From: CAYYGL01 sp964471235
GTDB taxonomy: Bacteria; Calditrichota; Calditrichia; RBG-13-44-9; J075
DNA length: 14,253 nucleotides
Reading direction: 5' to 3'
NCBI GenBank assembly: GCA_964471235.1
Contig: CAYYGL010000126.1
Coordinates: 1 to 14,253 of the forward strand
How positions within the stretch are numbered: position 1 is the first letter of the stretch; every line of letters begins with the position of its first letter. Under the pieces are notes generated by a model. The model saw only the letters and a list, made by a program, of their open reading frames with translations, had not been told where the DNA came from and did no database searches. Of the stretch, positions 5,862 to 14,253 are shown one piece after another. A program made the translations under genes and the position numbers.

Positions 5862-8423
5862 TTATGTTGCCGTTATGGGGCAGTTTAATACCTCTTCAAT
5901 CGCGCTTTCCAGGTCTTTCATCTGAATCGGTTTGGACACATAACCATCCATGCCGCCGGCAAGAAACGTCTCTCGGTCTCCTTTCATGGCATGGGCGGTG
6001 AGGGCAACAATCGCAATATGTTCTCCGGTTTGCTTTTCCTCTTCCCGGATGATGGCGGTTGCTTCCATACCATCCATTTCCGGCATCTGCATATCCATAA
6101 AAATAATATCGAAACGTTTTTTCTTCCAGACTTCCACTGCCTTTCGACCGTTTTCCACCAGGGTCACCTGGTGCCCTAACTTTTCCAGCAACCGGGTTAC
6201 CAATTTTTGATTCACCACATTATCTTCTGCTACCAGCACTTGTAAGCGACGAGAGAACGATTTTTTCTTGCGGCGGTTTGATGCCTGCCGGTTCTTCTTT
6301 TTTTCTCGTAGCAGGTGCCGGGTTACCAACACCTGTTTATCGGAGGGAACGTCTTGTTGCTGCAACGCTGTCAAAATCGCTTGTTTCAATTGAACCGGTT
6401 TGATCGGCTTGGTGATATAACCGCTTACTCCTAATTCCCGGCAAAGAGCGGCATCTCCTCTCCTGCCGGTACGGGGGGTCATCATCAAGATACAACCCGG
6501 TTGTTCGCAAACTTTACGAACCCGTTTTATCCACTCAAACCCATCACCATCCGGCATTTGTCGCCGTAACAAAATCAAATCATATCCCTCACTGGTTGCC
6601 CCACGGTCCTGAATATATGTTAGCCCGGTTTCCATATTATCGACTGCCTGGACCTCCAGCCCCCATTGGGTGAAGAGGTTGCGGAGGTATTCCCGGTCAA
6701 CCGGATTATTTTCCAGCACCAGCACTTTTAATCCTCGCAAAGAGATGGGTTCGTTGGGAGGAGTGCGGTGAGAGGCTTCCCGGCGTAATTCAAAGGCAAT
6801 CGTAAAATGCATGGTGGTCCCCGGTCCTCCGATAGTGGCGTTCGAGAGGTCTCTTGCCCGTCGGGAAGGGCTTTCCACCCAAATTTTACCGGACATGTTT
6901 TTCACCAATTGGGACGTAATCGCCAGTCCCAACCCGGTACCGCCATGTTTCCGTCGGAGGGAACCATCGACCTGGGCAAAGGGACGGAAAATGATGTTCT
7001 GTTTGTCTTTTGGTATACCTCCCCCGGTATCGGAAATCATAAAATGAAGACCAACACGGTCTCCTTTTTCCCATTCGGTCTCCACTTCCATCACCACGGT
7101 TCCCTCATCGGTAAATTTGATGGCATTCCCGAGCAGATTAATGATAATTTGTCGCAATCTGCCGGGATCGCCCCAGAGAATATCCGGGACATCGGTTGCC
7201 ACCAGGCAGGAAATTTCCAGCCCTTTCTGCTGCCCCTGGATGGCGATAGCGTTTGCCGAATCGCCCAGGGTATCCCGCAGGCTAAACTCTGTGGGAGTTA
7301 ACTCCAACATGCCCGCTTCTGCACGGGAAAAATCCAGAATATCATTAATGATGGTTAACAGGGAATCGGAGGAAGTGCGAACGATTTCCAGGTATTCTTG
7401 TTGTTCCGGGGTCAAATCGGTTTCCAGAACAAGTTCCGTCATTCCAATAATGCCGTTTAAAGGGGTACGAATTTCATGACTGACATTGGCAAGGAACGTC
7501 GCCTTCAGCCGGGCGGCTTCAATTAACGCTTGTTCCGCTTGTTTTCGTTCGGTAATATCATGAAAAGTTGCCAGGTATGCCGGAATCCCTTCCCAAACGG
7601 TTTCTGCCACCCGCATCTCTACCACCAGCGGTTCCCGGTTTGCGGGTTGCATTTCTAACTCTGAGGTTTCTCCTATTTCCAGGGGATGGGGGAAGGGGGT
7701 GGTTGTAAACTGTTTCCCATAGCCGGAGAACAATTCCCGGGCAGCAGGATTCAGATATTGGGGTATTTTTTCTTTGTTCATTACAATCACCGCATCCACA
7801 ATGCTTTCCAACAGCACCCGATAATTTTGTTCTGCGGTTTGTAAGGCAGTGGACTGTTCTCTCAGTTTCTCATGTTTTTCTTCCAGGTCTGCCTGAGCCT
7901 GCTGCAATTCCCGGTTTTGCTGTAGAGCGCTTTCAAATGTTGATATCAACAAATCCAATATTTGCTGACGTTCCGAATGGATGATATAGTTTTCTCCGGC
8001 GAAATAGAAATTGATGCCATCCTGTTCTGAAATTGATTTCCGAATTTCCCGCGTTGCAATAATGTCGCGGATACGCAACAGCAAATGATCGGCATTGTAA
8101 GGTTTTCGGATGAAATTATCCGCACCGCTTTTTAATCCCATTATAATATCATTCGGTTGGGTAAGTGAGGTCAGGAGAATCACGGGGATATCCCCTCTTT
8201 CCTTACTGTCACGAATTTTCCGGCACAATTGGTATCCATCCATCCGGGGCATCACAATATCACTAATGACCAGGTCCGGTTTCTCAGATTGAAATTTTTT
8301 CAACCCTTCCATACCATTATGGGCAAGCAATACCCGGAAATCATTTTGTTCCAAAATGTATTTCAACAATTCTGCCTGGGTTAAACTGTCTTCGACAATT
8401 AAAACCGTGTATTCCTTTTTCAT
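5862..8423 (-). CDS. Hybrid histidine kinase: REC-PAS-HisKA-HATPase-REC(degenerate)-REC
   Basis: This 853-residue soluble kinase has no membrane segment. An N-terminal receiver (about 5-125) has Glu11/Asp12, phospho-acceptor Asp55 and Lys107. A coiled linker (about 150-200) leads to a PAS domain (about 198-292). HisKA has SHEIRTP with His316. The ATPase domain shows the N box (Asn429, Asn433), DTGGGI (465-470) and GGTGLGL (494-500). A second receiver (about 565-688) has Arg620 where the phospho-acceptor Asp should be, though Lys672 is kept, so it should not be phosphorylated there. A terminal receiver (about 727-847) is intact with Glu733/Asp734, Asp777 and Lys831. The basic linker between the last two receivers (about 708-725) is unusually Lys/Arg-rich. 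ATG 8423 lies nine bases after the CheB stop without a strong ribosome binding site, which suggests translational coupling. The N-terminal receiver could let CheA control this kinase directly. Confidence 0.93.
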   Translation of the reverse strand: MKKEYTVLIVEDSLTQAELLKYILEQNDFRVLLAHNGMEGLKKFQSEKPDLVISDIVMPRMDGYQLCRKIRDSKERGDIPVILLTSLTQPNDIIMGLKSGADNFIRKPYNADHLLLRIRDIIATREIRKSISEQDGINFYFAGENYIIHSERQQILDLLISTFESALQQNRELQQAQADLEEKHEKLREQSTALQTAEQNYRVLLESIVDAVIVMNKEKIPQYLNPAARELFSGYGKQFTTTPFPHPLEIGETSELEMQPANREPLVVEMRVAETVWEGIPAYLATFHDITERKQAEQALIEAARLKATFLANVSHEIRTPLNGIIGMTELVLETDLTPEQQEYLEIVRTSSDSLLTIINDILDFSRAEAGMLELTPTEFSLRDTLGDSANAIAIQGQQKGLEISCLVATDVPDILWGDPGRLRQIIINLLGNAIKFTDEGTVVMEVETEWEKGDRVGLHFMISDTGGGIPKDKQNIIFRPFAQVDGSLRRKHGGTGLGLAITSQLVKNMSGKIWVESPSRRARDLSNATIGGPGTTMHFTIAFELRREASHRTPPNEPISLRGLKVLVLENNPVDREYLRNLFTQWGLEVQAVDNMETGLTYIQDRGATSEGYDLILLRRQMPDGDGFEWIKRVRKVCEQPGCILMMTPRTGRRGDAALCRELGVSGYITKPIKPVQLKQAILTALQQQDVPSDKQVLVTRHLLREKKKNRQASNRRKKKSFSRRLQVLVAEDNVVNQKLVTRLLEKLGHQVTLVENGRKAVEVWKKKRFDIIFMDMQMPEMDGMEATAIIREEEKQTGEHIAIVALTAHAMKGDRETFLAGGMDGYVSKPIQMKDLESAIEEVLNCPITAT

Positions 8424-8432
8424 TGTTATTGG

Positions 8433-9509
8433 TTACCCCATCTTATGAGAACGAAAAATCAATTTGATTAATAAAGGTGCTATTTCTTCATCCGAAACCA
8501 CATACATTGCGGCTCCCATTTTAATCGCTTCTCCCGGCATACCATGAACCACTGAACTTGCCCGGTCCTGGGCGATGGTAAACCCGCCCTTCTCGCGCAT
8601 CTGCTTTAATTCCACGGCTCCATCTCGTCCCATACCGCTTAACAGTACCCCGGCAGCCCGGGAACCAAACCCCCGGCTCAACGAACGGAAGAGGTAAGAG
8701 ACCGAGGGACGCACTCCATTCTCCGGGGGATCATCGGTTAAGCGGATAGAACGGGAGCCATCAATCTTCATCTGGGCATCGTCGGGAGCCAGATAACAAT
8801 ACCCGGCTTGCAGGCGTTCACCCTCTCGGGCTAAACGAACCGGCAGACGGGAAGATGAATTTAACCACTCCACCAACCCGTCACTGAAGCCCCGGGCAAT
8901 ATGTTGCACGATCACCAGCGGTATTGGAAATTTTTCCGGCAGGGCAGTCAATATTTTCTGTAAAACCGGGGGACCACCGGTCGAAGACCCAATGCCGACA
9001 ATTTCGACTTCCGGACGGTGAATCTGCTCTCTGACCGGCAAGGTAATTCGGGGAGTGGTTCTCTTCTGCGAGGAGTTAAGGCGACGACGCACCACTTTGA
9101 TTTCTGAGACAGACTTAACGGTGGCAATTAACTTTTCGCAGGCTTGCTTAAAATTGGGGTGCTCCACACCGGGCGGCTTCTCCAATACTGCCAGCGCCCC
9201 ATTGCCCATTGCCTGAAAAGATGATGCCACTTCATGGGCGTTTTTACTGGCGGTAACAATCACTACCGGAACCGGGTAGGTCTCCAGGATTCGCCGGGTG
9301 GCTTCCAATCCATTCATTCCCGGCATCCGCATATCCATCGTGATGACATCCGGTTTGGCGCTGCTTAACATTGTTAACGCTTCTTCCCCGTTATTGGCAA
9401 TTCCGGCAACATAGATATCCGGTGCTAAACTGAAAATTTTAAACAACAGTTGTTGCACGACAGGGGAATCATCTACAATCATTACCCGAATCGGTTTGGT
9501 ATTCGTCAT
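8433..9509 (-). CDS. cheB: Chemotaxis response regulator protein-glutamate methylesterase CheB
   Basis: This 358-residue protein has the standard CheB layout. An N-terminal receiver (about 7-130) has Asp13/Asp14, phospho-acceptor Asp59 and Lys111. A basic linker (about 133-165) leads to the methylesterase domain (about 168-350). The catalytic triad is visible: Ser176 in GSSTGGP, His203 in QHI and Asp296 in GMGRDG. The enzyme removes methyl groups from, or deamidates, Glu/Gln residues of MCP receptors when CheA phosphorylates it, giving adaptation. Its ATG overlaps the cheA stop as TAATG, so translation is coupled and stoichiometry with CheA is probably fixed. The matching methyltransferase CheR is not in the window. 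Confidence 0.96.
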   Translation of the reverse strand: MTNTKPIRVMIVDDSPVVQQLLFKIFSLAPDIYVAGIANNGEEALTMLSSAKPDVITMDMRMPGMNGLEATRRILETYPVPVVIVTASKNAHEVASSFQAMGNGALAVLEKPPGVEHPNFKQACEKLIATVKSVSEIKVVRRRLNSSQKRTTPRITLPVREQIHRPEVEIVGIGSSTGGPPVLQKILTALPEKFPIPLVIVQHIARGFSDGLVEWLNSSSRLPVRLAREGERLQAGYCYLAPDDAQMKIDGSRSIRLTDDPPENGVRPSVSYLFRSLSRGFGSRAAGVLLSGMGRDGAVELKQMREKGGFTIAQDRASSVVHGMPGEAIKMGAAMYVVSDEEIAPLLIKLIFRSHKMG

Positions 9510-12427
9510 TAAATTAGCCTTTCAATCGATTCCACTAAATTACTCTGGTCAAAATTACTTTTGACGATATATGCATTTGCGCCCACTTCAATCCCTCGTT
9601 CCAGGTCTTCTCGGGAACTGCGGGAAGTGACCAGAACCACCGGAAGGTCTCCGTAGTCAGGGTCCTGACGTATCTTTTCGGTCAGGGCAAAGCCGTCCAG
9701 GCGGGGCATTTCCACATCAGAGACCAACAGATCAACCTTTCCTTTCTTGAGCCGGGCAAATGCTTCGGCACCATCCACTGCCGTCTCTACCCGGTAACCG
9801 GCTCCTTCCAGGATATGAGACAACAAGGTTCGGGAGGTAATGGAATCCTCGGCAATCAAAATGGTTTTCCGTTTTTGTTCTCTTTTGTGAACCGAAGCCA
9901 TAAAGCTATTGGTGCTCATTGATACCTGTGCAGCGGAACTCAGTAAATCCATCGTGTTCAATATTGGCACAACCTTGCCGGAACCTAACACCGTGGCGCC
10001 GCTGATATGACGCACCCGGATCAGTTGTTTCCCCAATCTTTTGACAACCACTTCATGTTCGTGTAATATTTTATCCACCGCAAAGGCAATCCTCCCCTGT
10101 CCTTTGCCCATCAAAAGAATCGGAAAAACTTGCGGGAGCGGCGCCACCTTAGATTCATCCGGAATCTGCAATACATCTGCTAAGTGTACCAGGGAAATTG
10201 CCCTGCCATCTATCGACACGGTATCCCGGTTTCCCACCGGTTTCACCTGCTCAATCTGATATCTTAGCACTCGCTCTACATTGGCGGTGGGAATAATAAA
10301 TTGCTGTTGTCTCGCTTCCACCAGGATGCCCCGAAAGCGCGCCAGGGTTAAAGGGAGTAGAATACGAAACACAGTGCCGCTGCCCAACCCGGTCTCTACA
10401 AAAATTTCACCACCTAATTTTTCCACTTTCTCCCGAACGATTGACATCCCCAATCCTCTGCCGGAAAGTTCTGTCACTATCCGACTGGTGGATACTTGTG
10501 ATTGGAAGATTAATTGCAACGCTTCGGATTCCTCCATACCGGCTGCTTCCGTTTCCGAGATAATCCCCTTCTCCACCGCAGACCGTTTAACCTGCTCCAC
10601 GTCGATTCCGGCACCGTCATCCGCTATGGTGATTTCCACCTTCCCGGCATTATGCTGGGAAAAGGAAATGGTGATGCTACCCTGAGGAGGCTTCTTTAAT
10701 TTCAATCGTTCCTCCGGCAGCTCAAGCCCATGGTCCAATGAATTTCTCAACAGGTGTACCAGGGGGTCTTTCATCTCCTCTAAAATCCGTTTATCCACTT
10801 CCACATCATCGCCTTGAATGACCAGGATGGCTTCTTTCCCCAACGTACGGGAGATATCCCGCACCACCCTGGGAAACAACTGGGTGATGGTGGAAAATGG
10901 CAGCATCAACAATTTCTTGGTATTATCCAGCAGGTTGTTTATCATCCCTTCCAGTAAATGATAATCCTGACCGAGAAATTTTAAGATATTTTGAATACGG
11001 GTGCTTAAAACATTCAGGTGCTCCTCGTTCCAGGTGAGATAGTCAAGAATTTTATCCAACTTCACATCTTCCGTTAAACCGGAACCCCCTGGAGCAGCTT
11101 GCATCTGGATAATCCGCTTTAAATGGTGCACATCTCTTTGTACTTTAGACCATCTTCGTCGATTGTGATTGACTCCCTCCTCCACTTCCCGCAGATCAGC
11201 GATTCGTTGTTCCGTTGTCAATTTAGCGCTCAACAACTCTTCAGCTTGAAACAGTAAACTGTCTAAGCGGTCGAGAGAAATTCTTACGGTTCGGGAAATT
11301 CGAGGGATTTTCTGCTTAGGCGGAGATGACGCCGGAGAGGGGCTACCGGGCAACGGCTGCTTTTTAATGGAGGCATTATGGTTACCCGGGCTCTCTTTTG
11401 AAGAAGTTGTGGAGTTGGGATCCCTGCTCTCTTTACTATCTGCGGGCTGTATTGCCTTTAACCTGGCGAAGATGGCGCCGATTTGTCTTTCCCCCGGTCC
11501 GGGTGTTCTTTCGCCCGCTGCTTCCACCAGGTGAGTTAACATATCCACCGCATGGTGAAGCACATCAAGAACATCCGGGGAAAGCGACAAACCTCCTTCT
11601 TTCATCCCGGCAAACAGGGTCTCGATTTCCTGGCAGATGCCGGCAACCTCATCCATCTGAACCGAAGCAGCTGCACCTTTCAGGCTATGCGCTTCCCGGA
11701 AAATCGTTTCAATAGTCTCATTCAGAATCCGGGGATCCGTTTCGTTTTCCAGAGTCAATAACCCTTCCGAAATTCTGTGAAGATGTTCTTCACCATCAAC
11801 TACAAAAGTGCGACGCAATTCTTCCAAAAAAATTTCGTCATCATCCAAAACTCTGCTGGATTGAGAAACAACATCCTCCCGAGCGGCTTCCCGGGGTTGA
11901 TTGCCCGCTTCCTCTCGCTCAGGTGCCCGGGAATCTACAAATTGACTGCCCGTTGCAACCGGGTCAATGACCTCGGGCTGGCTGTCATCACCCCCTTTCT
12001 TTACCGATTCTTTTTTCTTCGAATATTGATCCAGTTTCTGTAATAATTGGAGTGTTCCATCGGTACTTCCCATCGTTTCAGGATGAAACAAGAGTTGATC
12101 GATGGTATCAATTGTTCTGGTCAGAGTATCCAACAGTCCCTGGGGAGGGTGATAATCCGGCTGTTTCATCGCTGTTAAAACATTTTCCAGATGCTGACAG
12201 ATAGTCTCGATGTTGTTTAGATTCACCGAGCGGGCAGCACCTTTTAAGCTGTGGGTTTCCCGAAAGATAATTTCAACCGCAGCCTGCCGGTCCGGCTCGG
12301 AAAGATGCTTCTCCAACTTCATTAATTGGTTTGACATTTCCCGAAGATGCTCTTCGGCTTCCATGTTGAACGTTTCCCGGAGACGCCGAAGAAATGATTC
12401 GTCAATGAATGTCATGTTCTGTTCCAC
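9509..12427 (-). CDS. cheA: Hybrid CheA kinase with two Hpt domains and a C-terminal receiver
   Basis: The protein has 972 residues counted from the GTG. Hpt 1 (about 7-115) carries HSLKGAA with His59; Hpt 2 (about 198-305) carries HSLKGAA with His247. A Ser/Pro/Lys-rich linker (about 330-375) leads to the dimerisation region (about 380-508), which is longer than usual and helical. The ATPase domain (about 510-692) has the N box with Asn562 and His566, DDGAGID (603-609) and GRGLGM (656-661). A CheW-like domain (about 693-832) docks to receptors. A terminal receiver (about 853-972) has Glu860/Asp861, Asp904 and Lys956. No separate CheY-docking P2 domain is evident. The kinase autophosphorylates in trans and can pass phosphate to its own receiver, to CheB and possibly to the hybrid kinase. 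GTG 12427 lacks a good ribosome binding site; ATG 12415, four codons in and preceded by GAGTGG, is at least as likely the start. Confidence 0.95.
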   Translation of the reverse strand: MEQNMTFIDESFLRRLRETFNMEAEEHLREMSNQLMKLEKHLSEPDRQAAVEIIFRETHSLKGAARSVNLNNIETICQHLENVLTAMKQPDYHPPQGLLDTLTRTIDTIDQLLFHPETMGSTDGTLQLLQKLDQYSKKKESVKKGGDDSQPEVIDPVATGSQFVDSRAPEREEAGNQPREAAREDVVSQSSRVLDDDEIFLEELRRTFVVDGEEHLHRISEGLLTLENETDPRILNETIETIFREAHSLKGAAASVQMDEVAGICQEIETLFAGMKEGGLSLSPDVLDVLHHAVDMLTHLVEAAGERTPGPGERQIGAIFARLKAIQPADSKESRDPNSTTSSKESPGNHNASIKKQPLPGSPSPASSPPKQKIPRISRTVRISLDRLDSLLFQAEELLSAKLTTEQRIADLREVEEGVNHNRRRWSKVQRDVHHLKRIIQMQAAPGGSGLTEDVKLDKILDYLTWNEEHLNVLSTRIQNILKFLGQDYHLLEGMINNLLDNTKKLLMLPFSTITQLFPRVVRDISRTLGKEAILVIQGDDVEVDKRILEEMKDPLVHLLRNSLDHGLELPEERLKLKKPPQGSITISFSQHNAGKVEITIADDGAGIDVEQVKRSAVEKGIISETEAAGMEESEALQLIFQSQVSTSRIVTELSGRGLGMSIVREKVEKLGGEIFVETGLGSGTVFRILLPLTLARFRGILVEARQQQFIIPTANVERVLRYQIEQVKPVGNRDTVSIDGRAISLVHLADVLQIPDESKVAPLPQVFPILLMGKGQGRIAFAVDKILHEHEVVVKRLGKQLIRVRHISGATVLGSGKVVPILNTMDLLSSAAQVSMSTNSFMASVHKREQKRKTILIAEDSITSRTLLSHILEGAGYRVETAVDGAEAFARLKKGKVDLLVSDVEMPRLDGFALTEKIRQDPDYGDLPVVLVTSRSSREDLERGIEVGANAYIVKSNFDQSNLVESIERLI

Positions 12428-12433
12428 TCGTTA

Positions 12434-12484
12434 AATATAAGGGTGCTGACATTTTGACAATAAATAAAACCTTGTTGTTCAACA
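12434..12484 (-). promoter_or_regulatory. Possible promoter and operator-like palindrome before cheA
   Basis: On the - strand TTGTCA (12460-12455) and TATATT (12439-12434) match the sigma-70 boxes 5/6 each, but with a short 15-bp spacer. Just upstream is a perfect palindrome, TGTTG-TT-CAACA (12473-12484 on the + strand). The 143-base gap between the MCP and cheA could therefore hold an internal promoter. Both calls rest on short motifs only. Confidence 0.28.
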
Positions 12485-12570
12485 CCTGCATAGAAATATC
12501 TTAATTCCAACGGCACACTGATGAAGAGATGGTTTAACACCGGACTATCCTCCCCTTTGCCGGTTTCTCC

Positions 12571-14253
12571 TCAAGTTAATTTATATCGTTCAATCAACTC
12601 CTTGAGGTTGTTTCCAACATTCTGAAGATTGTGGGCAGCCACTTCCAGTTGGCGCATACTTTCCACATTTTGACTGCTGGCTTGTTTAACATTCTCCATC
12701 GCCAGGGTTACCTGGTCAACCCCCACCAATTGCTCGCTGCTCGATGCCGCTATCTGGTTAACCGCCTGCGATGCTTCCCGTACCGTTTCCTCTAAGCGGG
12801 CAATCGAGTTGCTGGTTTCCTGCGACAAAGCCACTCCGTTCTCCACTACCTTGCTCCCCTGCTCCGTTGCCATCACTGCCGCACTGGTTGCCTTCTGGAT
12901 GTCATTCAATATCGCCCGAACTTGCGCTGTCGCTTGCTTGGACTGCTCTGCCAGATTCTTCACCTCCATCGCTACAACTGCAAACCCCTTGCCCTGCTCT
13001 CCTGCTTTCGCCGCTTCGATGGAGGCGTTCACTGCCAGCAAATTTGATTGCTCTGCCAAGTCGTTTACCGTGGCGGTTATCTCCCCGATTGACTGACTAT
13101 GCTCGCTAAGTTGCACAATTCGCTCGGCAATGGATTCCATCTGATCACGAATCCGGCTCATGCCGCTGATGGTTTCTTCCACTGCCCGGGCTCCTTTTTG
13201 TGATACCTGAACCGCTGTTTGTGCGCTCTCGGCCACATATTTGGCTTTCTGTTCCGAAAGCCGGGCAGTCTGCTTTACCTCCTGGGCAGTGCTCACCGTC
13301 TGAGTAATGGCTGCTGCGGTTTCCGTGGCTGCCGAAGAAATCTGACTGATCGTGGCGGCAATCTCGTTACCGGAAGCTGCCAACACATTGATGCTTTCTG
13401 CCAGCTCCGCCGTCTGATGCCGGAGACTGGTTACCATTTCCGATAACGCAATGCCAAGGGTATCTTGCTCTGAACGAGGTTCAATTTGAACAGTTAAATC
13501 CCCCGCAGCAATTTTTCGGGCACTCTGAGTCATTTTATCCAGCTCCACAACCATCCGTTGCAACGCTCTCCCAATTTCATCATGCTCCGACCGGACCTTC
13601 ACTTGAATGTTCAAATTACCGTCAGCAACCTCGTTAGCAATCCGGGCCGTCTCCCGTAAATTTTCCACCATCTCATGAATTGCCTTTCCCAACACATCTT
13701 TGTCGGAATGCACCGTAACATTGGTGGTAAGGTTGCCCCTGGCAATTTCTTCAAATTGGATGGCTTTGGCTTTAAGCTCCTGAACCATTTCCGATAACAC
13801 CATCCCCATTTCATCTTTTTCATTCTGGGGTTTAATCTCGGATGAAAAATTCCCCCTGGTGATTTCACCGGCAATAGATGCCACCCGGCGCAAATTATGA
13901 ACCATTCGGGCAATCGCAGTTCCAAACTGATCATTTTCCGAGTGAATTTTGACTTCGGTATTTAAATTGCCTTTGGCAATCTCATTAAACTGGGCGATTT
14001 TTGCCGATAATTCACCGAGCATTTTTTCAAATGCCGTCCCCAGTTGGTCTTGAGGGCTGCGGGCTCGGAACTCGATATCCAAATCCCCTTCCGTAATTCG
14101 GTTGGCGACTGAGACCATCAACTCAATGTATTGAAAGATGCCAAGAATAGAGTGCTGCAATTTGCTTATTTCATCATCCCGACGAATAAGGGGAATGCTG
14201 AAATTTAAGTTGCCTTGAGCCAACTGAGTTGCCCATTGGCAGGTCTGACGCAG
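12571..14253 (-). CDS. Methyl-accepting chemotaxis protein with poly-HAMP array (5' end outside window)
   Basis: The frame is open to the right edge, so the N-terminus is missing; 560 residues are visible, numbered here from the edge. Residues 10-51 form one HAMP unit and residues 52-285 six more, each exactly 39 residues, with the pattern (A/T)xGNL/GDL near the start, acidic-D(x)xG in the middle and MV/ML before the second helix. The signalling domain (about 286-560) has the hairpin tip region LAEQSNLLAVNASIEAAKAG (399-418) and GEQGKGFAVVAMEVKNLAEQ (418-437). SSSEQLVG (504-511) resembles a methylation site, fitting CheB nearby. There is no C-terminal CheR-tethering pentapeptide. No membrane segment is visible; one or more may lie in the missing part. 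It should signal to the CheA encoded 143 bases downstream. A TTG at 14223 could be mistaken for a start, but the HAMP domain already begins upstream of it. Confidence 0.93.
   Translation of the reverse strand: MRQTCQWATQLAQGNLNFSIPLIRRDDEISKLQHSILGIFQYIELMVSVANRITEGDLDIEFRARSPQDQLGTAFEKMLGELSAKIAQFNEIAKGNLNTEVKIHSENDQFGTAIARMVHNLRRVASIAGEITRGNFSSEIKPQNEKDEMGMVLSEMVQELKAKAIQFEEIARGNLTTNVTVHSDKDVLGKAIHEMVENLRETARIANEVADGNLNIQVKVRSEHDEIGRALQRMVVELDKMTQSARKIAAGDLTVQIEPRSEQDTLGIALSEMVTSLRHQTAELAESINVLAASGNEIAATISQISSAATETAAAITQTVSTAQEVKQTARLSEQKAKYVAESAQTAVQVSQKGARAVEETISGMSRIRDQMESIAERIVQLSEHSQSIGEITATVNDLAEQSNLLAVNASIEAAKAGEQGKGFAVVAMEVKNLAEQSKQATAQVRAILNDIQKATSAAVMATEQGSKVVENGVALSQETSNSIARLEETVREASQAVNQIAASSSEQLVGVDQVTLAMENVKQASSQNVESMRQLEVAAHNLQNVGNNLKELIERYKLT
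13399..14100 (-). repeat. Six 117-bp coding repeats (39-residue HAMP units)
   Basis: Six consecutive coding units of 117 bp encode HAMP units of 39 residues each with no insertion or deletion. A longer unit of 42 residues precedes them (14101-14226). Units ending in A-K-x-x-Q-F (second and fourth of the array) alternate with units ending in A-x-I-A (third and fifth), suggesting growth by duplication of a two-unit module. The DNA copies have diverged and conservation is clear mainly at protein level. Confidence 0.8.

Noticed and set aside
6807..7301. 164-codon + frame opposite the hybrid kinase
   Set aside because: Lies wholly antisense to the HisKA/ATPase part of a clear kinase gene and its composition is that of a reverse-frame shadow.
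1..14253. CRISPR arrays, tRNA or rRNA genes, insertion sequences, phage genes
   Set aside because: None of the expected signatures (spaced palindromic repeats, cloverleaf genes, transposase motifs, terminal inverted repeats around an ORF) was seen on either strand.

Overview
The window looks like chromosomal DNA of a mesophilic, Gram-negative-type bacterium. It has a lipoprotein with a lipobox, an OmpA-type peptidoglycan-binding protein and a chemosensory cluster. Base composition looks moderate, near 50% GC by eye. The overall style (lipoprotein signal, DUF4398-like OmpA protein, multi-domain hybrid kinases) would fit a lineage of the FCB/Calditrichota/KSB1 kind, but that placement is inference only; no rRNA or marker gene is present. 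TGA ends at least three ordinary genes here (fatty-acid hydroxylase, YdjM-like protein, MCP), so the genetic code is standard.

Left part (1-2458). About 570 bases carry no convincing gene but begin with a palindromic, REP-like element. Then comes a fatty-acid hydroxylase/sterol desaturase superfamily membrane enzyme on the + strand. Convergent to it, on the - strand, lies a DUF3179 lipoprotein gene interrupted by one in-frame TGA. That TGA sits exactly where the family has the Cys of its Tyr-Cys-Pro-Leu motif. The frame stays open and recognisable on both sides, and a stem-loop starts 12 nt after the TGA. The best reading is a selenocysteine-containing DUF3179 protein; the competing reading is a one-mutation pseudogene. 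A 412-base divergent intergenic region follows, holding three TTATGG boxes spaced exactly 11 bp apart.

Middle part (2459-5675, + strand). A single-pass membrane protein of unknown function is followed 10 bases later by a YdjM-like (DUF457) integral membrane putative metal hydrolase. After a 230-base gap comes a secreted protein with three helical DUF4398-like repeats, a long coiled coil and a C-terminal OmpA domain, probably a peptidoglycan-anchored envelope protein.

Right part (5862-14253, all - strand). This is a chemosensory/two-component cluster read in the order MCP (truncated by the window end), CheA, CheB, hybrid histidine kinase. The MCP carries a chain of seven HAMP units, six of them exactly 39 residues long. 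CheA has two Hpt domains and its own receiver. CheB starts inside the CheA stop codon (TAATG). The hybrid kinase follows CheB by 9 bases and has three receivers, the middle one lacking its phospho-accepting aspartate. No CheR, CheW or flagellar gene is in view; they may lie beyond the right edge. The hybrid CheA and the attached hybrid kinase make an alternative (non-flagellar) output plausible, but this is inference.
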